DNA of 64,000 bases, from the NCBI RefSeq assembly GCF_900142655.1, contig NZ_FRBQ01000002.1, positions 318,918 through 382,917 on the forward strand, given 5' to 3'. The translations under genes and the position numbers were made by a program. This DNA comes from Phytopseudomonas punonensis. GTDB taxonomy: Bacteria; Pseudomonadota; Gammaproteobacteria; Pseudomonadales; Pseudomonadaceae. Numbering within the stretch: the first letter of the stretch is position 1; every line of letters begins with the position of its first letter. The notes beneath the pieces were generated by a model. The model ran no database searches. It was not told the DNA's origin and saw only the letters and a list, made by a program, of their open reading frames with translations. Of the stretch, positions 43,673 to 52,311 are shown in pieces.

Positions 43673-45039
43673 GCTCACGCGTTGCACAGTTGAAAACGCG
43701 CTGGGTGTCCTCTCTGCGTTTGCGTTTGATGCTCGGCAGCACCGTGATCGCTGTGCTGTTCATGCTGGCGCTGTTACCGGCGCTGCGCGGGGCCTTCGTG
43801 ATCGCCCTGGAAAAATCCGTCGAGAAGCGCCTGGCCGCCGATACCGGCGCGTTGATCTCCGCCGCTCGTACCGATGACGGCAAGTTGCGCATGCCCAGCA
43901 AATTGCCCGACGAAGAATTCGATCTGCCGGATGCCCAGTTGCTGGGCTACATCTACGACCGCGACGGCAACTTGGTCTGGCAGTCACCCTCCACGCGCGA
44001 TATCAGCGTTTCCTACATGCCGCGCTACGACGGGCGTGGCGATGAGTTGCTGCGCACCATGGACCGTCAAGGCCGCGAGTTCTATATCTACGACGTGGAA
44101 ATCAAGCTGCTGCGTGGGCAGAGCGCGGCGTTCAGTATCGTCACCATGCAACCGGCCAGCGAAACCCAGGCGCTGTACAACGATTTCATGAAGCAGCTCT
44201 ACCTGTGGCTTGGATGTGCTTTGTTGCTGCTCTTGGGCTTATTGTGGTTCGGGCTGACCTGGGGCTTTCGCAGCCTGCGTGGCTTGCGCGAAGAGCTCGA
44301 TGAAGTCGAGGGCGGCACCCGCGAGCGGCTGAGCGACGATCACCCCCGCGAACTGCTGCGCCTGACCGGCTCGCTGAACCGTCTGCTGGACAGCGAACGC
44401 CAGCAGCGCGAACGCTATCGCCATTCCCTCGATGACTTGGCGCACAGCCTGAAAACGCCGCTGTCGGTGCTGCAAGGCGCTGTCGAGGTGATTGCCGCCA
44501 AACCGGAAAACCGTGAGCAGTCGCAGATTCTGCAGGGACAGATCGAACGTATGAGCCAGCAGATCGGCTATCAGCTGCAGCGTGCCAGCCTGCGCAAGAG
44601 CGGTCTGGTGCGCCACCGCGTGCCGCTGGCCAACGTGGTGGACAACCTCTGCGGAGCGTTGGACAAGGTCTATCGCGACAAGCAGGTCAGCGTGCAGCGG
44701 CAGTTCGATGCCTGGCTGGAAATACCCATGGAGCGGGTCGCGCTGCTCGAACTGCTCGGCAACCTGTTGGAAAACGCCTACCGGCTGTGCCTGGGGCAGG
44801 TACGCATCAGCGCCCGTATCGAAAATGGCGCCTGCCAGCTGTGTGTCGAGGATGACGGCCCAGGTGTGCCGGTTGATCAGCGTGAGCGCATCCTGCGCCG
44901 TGGCGAGCGGCTGGATGCCCAGCACCCGGGGCAGGGCATCGGTACCGCGGTGGTCAAGGACATCATCGAAAGCTATGAAGGCGAGTTGTTTCTCGAAGAG
45001 TCCGAGCTCGGCGGCGCGGCGTTTCGGGTACGCATCTGA
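43669..45039 (+). CDS. phoQ: Sensor kinase PhoQ
   Basis: 456 residues starting with GTG within the phoP stop. Two membrane helices (about 24-43 and 176-201) flank a periplasmic PAS-like domain with acidic patches, as expected for a sensor of divalent cations. The cytosolic part has a HAMP-like segment, the HisKA site (YRHSLDDLAHSLKTPLSVL, His about 263) and the ATPase boxes (GNLLENAYRLC, VEDDGPGVP, GQGIGTAVVKDIIESYEG). It phosphorylates PhoP. Confidence 0.94.
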   Translation: MSSRVAQLKTRWVSSLRLRLMLGSTVIAVLFMLALLPALRGAFVIALEKSVEKRLAADTGALISAARTDDGKLRMPSKLPDEEFDLPDAQLLGYIYDRDGNLVWQSPSTRDISVSYMPRYDGRGDELLRTMDRQGREFYIYDVEIKLLRGQSAAFSIVTMQPASETQALYNDFMKQLYLWLGCALLLLLGLLWFGLTWGFRSLRGLREELDEVEGGTRERLSDDHPRELLRLTGSLNRLLDSERQQRERYRHSLDDLAHSLKTPLSVLQGAVEVIAAKPENREQSQILQGQIERMSQQIGYQLQRASLRKSGLVRHRVPLANVVDNLCGALDKVYRDKQVSVQRQFDAWLEIPMERVALLELLGNLLENAYRLCLGQVRISARIENGACQLCVEDDGPGVPVDQRERILRRGERLDAQHPGQGIGTAVVKDIIESYEGELFLEESELGGAAFRVRI

Positions 45040-45091
45040 GCACTAATCCAGCGTTTTGGTGGGAATCCGCCAGGCTCGCCTGAGTACCCGT

Positions 45092-45103
45092 GCGGAAAAC
45101 CGC
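45092..45103 (+). promoter_or_regulatory. Upstream dyad, candidate DctD site
   Basis: GCGG-AAAA-CCGC, an 8-base dyad about 80 bp before the -24 element of dctA. The distance and symmetry suit an enhancer-binding protein such as DctD; the identity is inference. Confidence 0.4.
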
Positions 45104-45180
45104 CATCGGCGAGCGCCGGGCGCTTTACTCCTCCTGTTGAAAACCCCTTGTAGCAAAGCTCTGGCAGGATTTTTCTTGTG

Positions 45181-45196
45181 TGGCATGGCGCTTGCT
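45181..45196 (+). promoter_or_regulatory. Sigma-54 promoter of dctA
   Basis: TGGCAT-N5-TTGCT with GG at 45182-45183 and GC at 45194-45195, giving exactly 10 bases between, the required -24/-12 geometry. It is 128 bp before the dctA start. RpoN-dependent dctA promoters activated by DctB/DctD are known in pseudomonads and rhizobia. Confidence 0.75.
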
Positions 45197-45323
45197 TTTG
45201 CAGCGTCAAGGTCGCGAGATGCGCCCTATAACAAATCCCTCCAGGTCAGGAGGGTTGGCGCCTAAACAAGAAAGGTGGTGCGGACGTCGCTGGATGTCAT
45301 TGCCGCGCCCAAGAGGATTCACC

Positions 45324-46652
45324 ATGACTGCCACAACGCATGAAGTTGTCCGTCAACCGTTTTACAAAATGCTCTATGTCCAGGTGTTGGCTGCCATCAC
45401 CATCGGTATTCTCCTCGGTCACTTCTATCCTGAGACGGGCGTTGCCCTAAAACCGCTTGGTGATGGCTTCGTCAAGCTCATCAAGATGGTCATCGCACCC
45501 ATCATCTTCTGTACCGTAGTCAGCGGCATCGCCGGCATGCAGGACATGAAGGCAGTCGGCAAGACCGGTGGCTACGCGCTGCTGTATTTCGAGATCGTTT
45601 CCACCATCGCCCTGATCATCGGTCTGGTAGTAGTCAACGTCGTGCAGCCGGGTGTCGGCATGCACATCGATCCAAGTACACTGGATGCCAGCAAGATCGC
45701 AGCCTATGCCCAGGCCGGTGAAGCGCAGACCACCATCGGCTTCCTGCTCAACGTGATTCCGGCCACCGTGGTCGGCGCGTTCGCCAACGGCGACATCCTG
45801 CAAGTGCTGTTCTTCTCGGTGATCTTCGCCTTCGCCCTGCAGCGCATGGGTGAGTTCGGTCGTCCGGTACTCGAGTTCATCGATCGCATCGCTCACGTCA
45901 TGTTCGGCATCATCAACATGATCATGAAGCTCGCGCCTATCGGTGCCTTCGGCGCCATGGCCTTCACCATCGGCCAGTACGGTGTCGGCTCGCTGGTGCA
46001 GCTGGGCCAGCTGATGCTCTGCTTCTACATCACCTGCTTCTTCTTCGTGCTCGTGGTGCTGGGCGGTATCTGTCGCGCCCACGGTTTCAGCGTTCTGCGC
46101 CTGATCCGTTACATCCGTGAAGAGCTGATGATCGTGCTGGGTACTTCGTCGTCCGAGTCGGCACTGCCACGCATGCTGACCAAGATGGAAAAACTCGGTG
46201 CCAACAAGTCGGTCGTTGGCCTGGTAATCCCTACCGGTTACTCGTTCAACCTCGACGGTACTTCGATCTACCTGACCATGGCTGCGGTGTTCATCGCCCA
46301 GGCCACCGATACCCCGATGGACATCACCCACCAGATCACCCTGTTGCTGGTGCTGTTGGTTGCTTCCAAAGGCGCTGCTGGCGTGACTGGTAGTGGCTTC
46401 ATCGTCCTGGCTGCCACCCTGTCTGCTGTCGGCCATCTGCCTGTTGCTGGCCTGGCACTGATTCTCGGTATTGACCGCTTCATGTCCGAAGCCCGTGCGT
46501 TGACCAACCTGGTTGGTAACGGTGTGGCCACCATCGTGGTTGCCAAGTGGTGCAAAGAGCTGGACGAAGACACCCTGCAGCGCGAGCTGGCTTCCGGTGG
46601 TCGTCCTGACGTGATCGGCGCGCCTGTCGATAGCACTGGCAAGGCCTCCTGA
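45324..46652 (+). CDS. dctA: C4-dicarboxylate transport protein
   Basis: 442 residues from the ATG at 45324 behind AAGAGGA; a longer frame would run through the sigma-54 promoter and is rejected. Dicarboxylate/amino acid:cation symporter family, with the re-entrant loop [17 protein letters not shown] and the [18 protein letters not shown] and [19 protein letters not shown] motifs. It imports succinate, fumarate and malate. The upstream sigma-54 promoter points to DctB/DctD control. Confidence 0.95.
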   Translation: MTATTHEVVRQPFYKMLYVQVLAAITIGILLGHFYPETGVALKPLGDGFVKLIKMVIAPIIFCTVVSGIAGMQDMKAVGKTGGYALLYFEIVSTIALIIGLVVVNVVQPGVGMHIDPSTLDASKIAAYAQAGEAQTTIGFLLNVIPATVVGAFANGDILQVLFFSVIFAFALQRMGEFGRPVLEFIDRIAHVMFGIINMIMKLAPIGAFGAMAFTIGQYGVGSLVQLGQLMLCFYITCFFFVLVVLGGICRAHGFSVLRLIRYIREELMIVLGTSSSESALPRMLTKMEKLGANKSVVGLVIPTGYSFNLDGTSIYLTMAAVFIAQATDTPMDITHQITLLLVLLVASKGAAGVTGSGFIVLAATLSAVGHLPVAGLALILGIDRFMSEARALTNLVGNGVATIVVAKWCKELDEDTLQRELASGGRPDVIGAPVDSTGKAS

Positions 46653-46694
46653 TAGCTGATGTCGTCGACCTTCCCGGCTAGGGAAGGTCACCTG

Positions 46695-46719
46695 GCCCGC
46701 CCTTGTGGCGGGCTTTTTT
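46695..46719 (+). terminator. Terminator of dctA
   Basis: A 7-bp stem GCCCGCC/GGCGGGC with CTTGT loop and a run of six T, 43 bp after the dctA stop. Confidence 0.85.
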
Positions 46720-46885
46720 ATGGGTGGTTGAAACTGCAGCAAGGCTGGCACTTGGCCTTTAGGTAACCTGTTCTATTGAGTCAAGCTCGGTTCGGTCAGA
46801 AAATTTCATTGCAGCTAGCGTCGCGCGCGACCAAGGGTTTAGTGCGTGGTGCTGCTCATCAACCCAAATGGACGGTGAGGTTTCT

Positions 46886-47065
46886 ATGAAAGACAACATG
46901 AAAAAGACTCGCTCACGCAGCGTGAAGCTGGCCGCACTGCTGCTCGCGGGCATTGCGTTCAGCAGCACCGCCAGTGCCTGGACGTTCGAGCGTGGCTGGA
47001 GCTGCGAGAACAAGTGGTATGAGATGGGCCTGATCGAGCTGATTGCCTGCGGCGGTGGGGGCTGA
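46886..47065 (+). CDS. Small predicted secreted peptide
   Basis: The ATG at 46886 follows GAGG at five bases and gives 59 residues. It has a basic start, a hydrophobic core and an AxA signal cleavage site (TASA, about residue 31). The mature peptide would be 28 residues starting WTFERGW, with two cysteines 15 apart and four terminal glycines. The gene has its own terminator 50 bp on. It is unlike any family I know; a periplasmic or secreted peptide is likely. Confidence 0.68.
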   Translation: MKDNMKKTRSRSVKLAALLLAGIAFSSTASAWTFERGWSCENKWYEMGLIELIACGGGG

Positions 47066-47114
47066 TTCGCGAACAGTCGGTTCGCCATGTTTCAGCAGCC
47101 AATGCTTCCCCAGT

Positions 47115-47138
47115 AGCCCGCTCTTGAGCGGGCTTTTT
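47115..47138 (+). terminator. Terminator of the small peptide gene
   Basis: A 9-bp perfect stem (47115-47123 with 47126-47134) with a very short loop, followed by T bases to 47138. The stem is longer than the loop would usually favour, so a few inner pairs are probably open. Confidence 0.8.
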
Positions 47139-47248
47139 CATGCTCTGTAGAAAGTCATCGTCCAGCCGAGGGCTGGCTTTGGCACAGTCAGCTCCATGAC
47201 TCTAAGCACGGATGGCTTCTGGTTGGGGTGGACGTGAAAGTGCCAAAA

Positions 47249-47276
47249 CGAAAAAAACGGCCACAAGGGCCGGTTT
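47249..47276 (-). terminator. Terminator downstream of tRNA-Pro
   Basis: On the minus strand a GC-rich CGGCC/GGCCG stem with CTTGT loop and seven T lies 10 bp after the tRNA 3' end. Confidence 0.75.
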
Positions 47277-47285
47277 TTTGGGATT

Positions 47286-47362
47286 TGGTCGGAGAGACAG
47301 GATTCGAACCTGCGACCTTCTCGTCCCGAACGAGACGCGCTACCAAGCTGCGCTACACTCCG
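47286..47362 (-). tRNA. tRNA-Pro (anticodon CGG)
   Basis: 77 nt including encoded CCA. Acceptor CGGAGTG at the 5' end pairs with the 3' acceptor strand, the D-arm is AGCGCAGCTTGGTAGCGC-like, the anticodon stem TCTCG/CGAGA encloses loop TTCGGGA with CGG at positions 34-36, and the T-arm GCAGG TTCGAAT CCTGT is complete. Decodes CCG proline codons. Confidence 0.96.
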
Positions 47363-47466
47363 AATTCGCCAAATTCTACTCAAAAACTTTTGCAACACAA
47401 GGGGTTAGCAAAAAAATTTAGTTGGGCGCCGTGGCTGCACGAGCGCCCAGCTGAAGAGCAGGGCGC

Positions 47467-47688
47467 TTACAGTTCCTTGACGGTACGAACCTGATCTTTG
47501 TTGACTTTGGTGCGTTTGCCGTCCAGTTGCTCAAACTCATAGAAGCCCGAGTCGCTATCGAAATCAGGACGATCTACGGTCTGGATTTCCCGGCCGTCAT
47601 TCAGGGTGATCACCGATGGCGTGGAACAGCCAGCCAGGGTAACCAGGCCGAAGGCGAGTAGAAACGCAGCGGTAGTCCGTTGCTTCAT
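47467..47688 (-). CDS. YgdI/YgdR family lipoprotein
   Basis: 73 residues: signal with lipobox LAGC (Cys about 21) then the compact YgdI/YgdR SH3-like domain (VITLNDGREIQTVDRPDFDSDSGFYEFEQLDGKRTKVNKDQV). Outer-membrane-anchored, function unclear. It is likely transcribed alone, downstream of mobA on the same strand. Confidence 0.9.
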   Translation of the reverse strand: MKQRTTAAFLLAFGLVTLAGCSTPSVITLNDGREIQTVDRPDFDSDSGFYEFEQLDGKRTKVNKDQVRTVKEL

Positions 47689-47796
47689 GGCATGTCTCCT
47701 TAAATCGAAACTGAGTGATTACCTTGGCTCAGACGAGCATGTCGAACCCAAGTTCCACGGTATTTATCCACCCGGGGCGCGCTCGCTGCAAGTGCG

Positions 47797-48369
47797 TTAC
47801 TGGAGCAGCTCCGGCGAATTGAGGTTGCTCAGGCGCGGATCGTCGATATCGCAGAGCAGTGCAGCGGGCTGATGATGGCGCAGCCAGCGTTGGGTGCTGC
47901 GCTCTCCCGCCTGCCAGGCCTGTTCGAGCGATGGCAGCAAGCTGCGCGGGATAACAGCGAACAGTGGCTCCCAGTAGCCGCCGCGTTGTGCCATGACAGG
48001 GCCATCGGCCGCCACTGCCAGCAGGCTTTCGATTAGCGCACGATCCACTCTGGGCGCGTCGCAAGGCAGTACCAGCAGTAAGGGATGGCGGGCCACTTGC
48101 AGCGCTGCGCGTATGCCGGCCAGCGGGCCGGGGTAATCGGCGCTGTCGTCGCCAACCAGGCGGTCGGCGTAGGCAGCGTAGGTATCCTGATTACGGTTGC
48201 AGGAGATGATCAGATCATCCGTCAGCGGCCTTACTACCTCGTGCAGCCATGCGATCATTGGTCGCGCTTGCCAGGCCACCAAACCCTTGTCGAGCCCGCC
48301 CATACGCTGGCCGCGCCCGCCTGCGAGCACGGCCACCGAGAAGGGCTGAGACGGGTCTGGGGCGGGCAT
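47797..48369 (-). CDS. mobA: Molybdenum cofactor guanylyltransferase
   Basis: 190 residues from the ATG at 48369. The nucleotidyltransferase motif AVLAGGRGQRMGGLDKGL near the N-terminus, DYPGPLAGIRAAL and LPCDAPRVD identify MobA. It adds GMP to Mo-molybdopterin to make the guanine dinucleotide form used by DMSO-reductase family enzymes. It is divergent from moaB-moeA, which belong to the same pathway. Confidence 0.92.
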   Translation of the reverse strand: MPAPDPSQPFSVAVLAGGRGQRMGGLDKGLVAWQARPMIAWLHEVVRPLTDDLIISCNRNQDTYAAYADRLVGDDSADYPGPLAGIRAALQVARHPLLLVLPCDAPRVDRALIESLLAVAADGPVMAQRGGYWEPLFAVIPRSLLPSLEQAWQAGERSTQRWLRHHQPAALLCDIDDPRLSNLNSPELLQ

Positions 48370-48437
48370 GGCGGGGTCTCCGGAGATGGCGCTGTGGTAT
48401 AACACCAGCCATTGTTCACGACAACTGGAAGCCTGCC

Positions 48438-48977
48438 ATGAGCCACAAGGCCGATGCGCCATTCGTGCCCCTGAATATCGCCGTTTTGACCGTTAGCGAT
48501 ACCCGCACGCTGGAAACCGATACCTCCGGGCAACTTTTCGTAGATCGCCTGAAAGCGGCAGGGCATAACTTGGCCGAGCGAGTGCTGCTCAAGGACGACC
48601 TCTACAAGATCCGCGCGCAGGTTGCGACCTGGATCGCCGAGGACGTAGTGCAGGTCGTGCTGATCACTGGTGGCACAGGCTTCACTGGCCGTGACAGCAC
48701 GCCAGAAGCGGTAGCCTGCCTGCTGGACAAACAGGTCGACGGTTTTGGTGAGCTGTTTCGACAGATCTCCACGGCCGATATCGGCACCTCCACCATTCAA
48801 TCTCGGGCACTGGCCGGCCTGGCCAATGGCACGCTGGTGTGCTGCCTGCCGGGCTCGACCAATGCCTGTCGCACCGGCTGGGACGGCATCCTTGCCGAGC
48901 AGCTCGATGCTCGCCATCGCCCGTGTAATTTCGTGCCACACCTCAAGCTCGCAGCACCTTGCGAGAGCCGCGGATGA
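48438..48977 (+). CDS. moaB: Molybdenum cofactor biosynthesis protein MoaB
   Basis: 179 residues with the MogA/MoaB fold: NIAVLTVSDTRTLETDTSG, LITGGTGFTGRDSTPEAV and LFRQISTADIGTSTIQSRALAGL, then CLPGSTNAC. It acts as molybdopterin adenylyltransferase before metal insertion. The stop overlaps the moeA start (ATGA). Confidence 0.93.
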   Translation: MSHKADAPFVPLNIAVLTVSDTRTLETDTSGQLFVDRLKAAGHNLAERVLLKDDLYKIRAQVATWIAEDVVQVVLITGGTGFTGRDSTPEAVACLLDKQVDGFGELFRQISTADIGTSTIQSRALAGLANGTLVCCLPGSTNACRTGWDGILAEQLDARHRPCNFVPHLKLAAPCESRG

Positions 48978-50185
48978 GCGAGCCCCATGCGCCATTAATG
49001 TCGATGGAGCAGGCGCTGGAGCGCTTGCTTGCGCTGGCCGAGGCTACGCCTATACGTGGTCAGGAATCTGTTGATCTGGCCGATGCTGACGGGCGCGTAC
49101 TGGCCGAGCCGATGATCGCTGGCCTGGATCTGCCGCCCTGGGCGAACAGCGCCATGGATGGCTATGCCTTGCGCCTGGCGGACTGGCAGGGCGAGGCGCT
49201 GCTGGTTAGCCAGCGCATTCTTGCTGGCACCGCGCCCGACGCACTGCAGCCGGGTACCTGCGCGCGTATTTTCACTGGCGCGCCGATTCCGGTTGGCGCA
49301 GATACCGTGGAAATGCAGGAGAACGTCAGCCTTACGGATGACGGCCGCGTGCATTTCAATCAGCCGCTGAAAGTTGCGCATAACATCCGCCCTCAAGGGC
49401 AGGAAACCCGCACTGGCGAAACGCTGCTCGCCGCGGGTATGCGGCTGGGGCCGATCGAGCTGGGGCTGGCAGCGTCCATTGGCCTGGCGCAATTGCCGGT
49501 ACGCAGCAGGCCGCGGGTGGCCGTGCTGTCCACCGGTGACGAGCTGGTCGAGCCTGGCCGGGCACTTGGCGCCGGGCAGATCTACAACAGCAACCGCTAC
49601 CTGCTGGTGGCCTGGCTGCAGCGCCTGGGCTGTGAAGTCATTGATGGCGGCATCCTGCCCGATGACCTTGAACGCACGCGCGAAGCGCTCGGCGCGCTGC
49701 AGGATGTCGACCTGATTCTGTCCACTGGTGGCGTGTCAGTCGGCGAGGCGGACTTTCTCGGTATTGCGCTGCGCGAGGCCGGCGAGCTGGCCCTGTGGAA
49801 GCTGGCAATCAAACCGGGCAAGCCGCTGACCGTTGGCGAGTTCCGCGGGCGGCCGGTAATCGGCCTGCCGGGCAATCCGGCGTCGACGCTAGTGACCTTC
49901 GGACTGTTGGCGCGGCCTTATCTGCTGCGCCGCCTTGGTGTGCAGAAAGTCAGCCCGCTGGGCTTTCACGTACCAGCGGGCTTTTCCTGGCCCAAGCCAG
50001 GCAAGCGCCGCGAGTTCCTGCGTGCGCGCTTAGAGAACGGACGTGTGGTGCCTTACTCGAACCAGAGTTCCGGGGTACTGCGTAGCGCCGCTTGGGCCGA
50101 AGGACTGGCTGAAGTGCTGGAAGGCCATAGCCTTGCCGAAGGCGACAGCCTGCGCTTCATTCCAATGAGTGAGCTGCTCGGCTGA
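48974..50185 (+). CDS. moeA: Molybdopterin molybdenumtransferase MoeA
   Basis: 403 residues from the ATG at 48974, overlapping moaB by four bases. MoeA domain order: MSMEQALERLLALAEATP, NSAMDGYALR, RIFTGAPIPVGADTVEMQE, VLSTGDELVEPGRALGAGQIYNSNRY, STGGVSVGEADF and GLPGNPASTLVTFGLLARPYL. It ligates molybdate to adenylated molybdopterin. Confidence 0.94.
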   Translation: MSEPHAPLMSMEQALERLLALAEATPIRGQESVDLADADGRVLAEPMIAGLDLPPWANSAMDGYALRLADWQGEALLVSQRILAGTAPDALQPGTCARIFTGAPIPVGADTVEMQENVSLTDDGRVHFNQPLKVAHNIRPQGQETRTGETLLAAGMRLGPIELGLAASIGLAQLPVRSRPRVAVLSTGDELVEPGRALGAGQIYNSNRYLLVAWLQRLGCEVIDGGILPDDLERTREALGALQDVDLILSTGGVSVGEADFLGIALREAGELALWKLAIKPGKPLTVGEFRGRPVIGLPGNPASTLVTFGLLARPYLLRRLGVQKVSPLGFHVPAGFSWPKPGKRREFLRARLENGRVVPYSNQSSGVLRSAAWAEGLAEVLEGHSLAEGDSLRFIPMSELLG

Positions 50186-50290
50186 CACTCTGAGCTACAG
50201 GCCGCAATGCAGCAGCGATAAACGTGATTATTTCGCCGGCCTGCTGTCTGCATAGGCAGCACTGTCCTCAATCGCGTTTTCGGAGCCGTT

Positions 50291-51187
50291 ATGCAAGAGC
50301 GTAAAGCACTGTTGATCCTGCATGGTAAGCAGTCCCTCAATGAAGAGGTGCGTGCGGCGGTCAAGGCCCAGCGTGAGCGCGGTTGGGATCTTGCCGTGCG
50401 GCTGACCTGGGAAGCGGGTGATGCCCAGCGTCTTGTCGCCGAAGCCTTGCAGGCCGGTTACCCGACGCTGATTGCCGGCGGCGGCGACGGCACCCTGCGT
50501 GACGTTGCCGAGGCAATGGCCAAGGCAGACGCCGATGCTAGTCTGGTGCTGCTGCCCCTGGGCACCGCCAATGACTTCGCCAACTCCGCCGGTATTCCGC
50601 TTGCGCCGGGCGAAGCGCTGCGTTTGCTCGACACGCCAGCGCAGCCCATCGACCTGGGTGAAGTCGATGGTGAGCTTTTCCTCAACATGGCCACCGGCGG
50701 TTTCGGCTCCAATATCACTGCCAACACCTCCGAAGACCTCAAGCGCTTTCTGGGTGGCGCGGCCTACATGCTCACCGGCCTGACCCGTTTCGCTGAGGTT
50801 CGTTCGGCCTTTGGTCGCTTCAAAGGGCCTGATTTCGAGTGGGAAGGTGAGTTTCTCGCTCTGGGCATCGGCAATGGCCGCCAGGCCGGTGGCGGCCACG
50901 TGCTGTGCCCGCATGCCCGGATAGACGATGGCCTGCTGGATGTGTGCATCGTGCCGGCTGCGCCGGATGTGGTTGGTACTCTGGGCACGCTGTTGTCCGG
51001 CGGCCTGAAAGGCATCGAGGGCGTATCGATCAGCGCGCGGCTGCCATGGCTGGAAATCGATGCGCCAGAAGGACTGGATCTGAACCTCGACGGAGAGCCT
51101 CGTGGCGGCCATAAACTGCGTTTTGCCGCGCGGCCACGGGCGTTGCGTTTGCATTTGCCGGCCGCCTCACCTTTATTACAAGACTGA
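50291..51187 (+). CDS. yegS: YegS-like lipid kinase
   Basis: 298 residues, diacylglycerol-kinase catalytic fold: LIAGGGDGTLRDVAEAM with the GGDGT motif, LPLGTANDFANSAGIPL and a C-terminal domain with LDLNLDGEP. YegS-type enzymes phosphorylate lipid substrates, phosphatidylglycerol in E. coli. Usual length is about 300. Confidence 0.92.
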   Translation: MQERKALLILHGKQSLNEEVRAAVKAQRERGWDLAVRLTWEAGDAQRLVAEALQAGYPTLIAGGGDGTLRDVAEAMAKADADASLVLLPLGTANDFANSAGIPLAPGEALRLLDTPAQPIDLGEVDGELFLNMATGGFGSNITANTSEDLKRFLGGAAYMLTGLTRFAEVRSAFGRFKGPDFEWEGEFLALGIGNGRQAGGGHVLCPHARIDDGLLDVCIVPAAPDVVGTLGTLLSGGLKGIEGVSISARLPWLEIDAPEGLDLNLDGEPRGGHKLRFAARPRALRLHLPAASPLLQD

Positions 51188-51309
51188 GTACGCTGGCACT
51201 GGTGCGGCGCAGTGCGCTGGTGCAAGATGGCGTTGCGCCATGCCCGCTACAGTAATTGCACGACTGGCCGATAGCTTCATACGAACACTACGCCTCACAG
51301 GAGCGAATA

Positions 51310-52239
51310 ATGGCCGGTATTCTCGACACCGTTGATCAACGGACGCAGCTGGTAGGTGAGAACCGCCTGGAAATTCTGATGTTCCGCCTGGCAGGCCGGC
51401 AATTGTTCGCCATCAACGTGTTCAAGGTGCAGGAAGTGCTGCACATGCCCAAGCTGACCTTGATGCCTCATCGGCATCGGTTCGTTTGCGGGGTGATCCA
51501 CCTGCGTGGCCAGACTCTGCCGGTCATCGATCTGTCCCAGGCCATCGGCATGCGCCCGATCGTGCCGGACGAGCGCAGCACCATCATCGTCACCGAATAC
51601 AACCGCTCGATTCAGGCGTTCCTGGTCGGTGGCGTCGACCGCATTCTCAACCTCAACTGGGAATCCATCCTGCCGCCACCGGGCGGAGCAGGGCGCCAGC
51701 ATTACCTGACGGCGATCACCAAGGTCGATGACCAACTGGTGGAAATCATCGACGTCGAAAAGGTACTGGCCGAGATTGTGCCTTACGACACGCGCATTTC
51801 CGGTGACCGCCTGGCCGACCCGCTGCTGGAAAAAGCCCGCGGTCGCGAAGTACTGCTGGTCGATGACTCCAGCGTGGCCCTGGCGCAGTTGCGCGATACC
51901 CTTTCGCAACTCGGCATGAAAATGCACATCGCCACCGACGGGCTCAAAGGCCTGCAGATGCTCAAGGCCTGGGCAGATTCCGGCGTGGTCATCACCGACA
52001 AGTTGCTGATGATGTTCACCGACGCCGAAATGCCGGAAATGGATGGCTACCGTCTAACCACCGAAATTCGCCAGGATCCACGCCTGCGTGATCTGTATGT
52101 CGTGCTGCACACCTCGTTGTCCGGCAGCTTCAACGATGCCATGGTCAAGAAGGTGGGTTGCGACAACTTCCTGTCCAAATTCCAGCCCGACAAGCTGGTG
52201 GATGTAATTCGTCAGCGTCTTGCTCTCGACGAAAAGTAA
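51310..52239 (+). CDS. cheV: Chemotaxis protein CheV
   Basis: 309 residues from the ATG at 51310. The N-terminal half is a CheW-like domain (LEILMFRLAGRQLFAINVFKVQEVL ... VIHLRGQTLPVIDL) and the C-terminal half a receiver (EVLLVDDSSVALAQLRDTL, FTDAEMPEMDGYRL with the phosphorylated Asp, VLHTSLSGSFND). It couples receptors to CheA and adapts by phosphorylation. No other chemotaxis gene lies beside it. Confidence 0.93.
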   Translation: MAGILDTVDQRTQLVGENRLEILMFRLAGRQLFAINVFKVQEVLHMPKLTLMPHRHRFVCGVIHLRGQTLPVIDLSQAIGMRPIVPDERSTIIVTEYNRSIQAFLVGGVDRILNLNWESILPPPGGAGRQHYLTAITKVDDQLVEIIDVEKVLAEIVPYDTRISGDRLADPLLEKARGREVLLVDDSSVALAQLRDTLSQLGMKMHIATDGLKGLQMLKAWADSGVVITDKLLMMFTDAEMPEMDGYRLTTEIRQDPRLRDLYVVLHTSLSGSFNDAMVKKVGCDNFLSKFQPDKLVDVIRQRLALDEK

Positions 52240-52311
52240 AACTCCGGCAGCTTGAGCCATTACGGCGGTTTGCGTATAACCGCCGTTTCGCTCAAGTCAG
52301 GACGCCGAGCC

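Noticed and set aside
45447..46751. Long open frame antisense to dctA
   Set aside because: The product is rich in His, Gln, Asp and Arg as expected for a reverse reading of a membrane protein gene; no family features.
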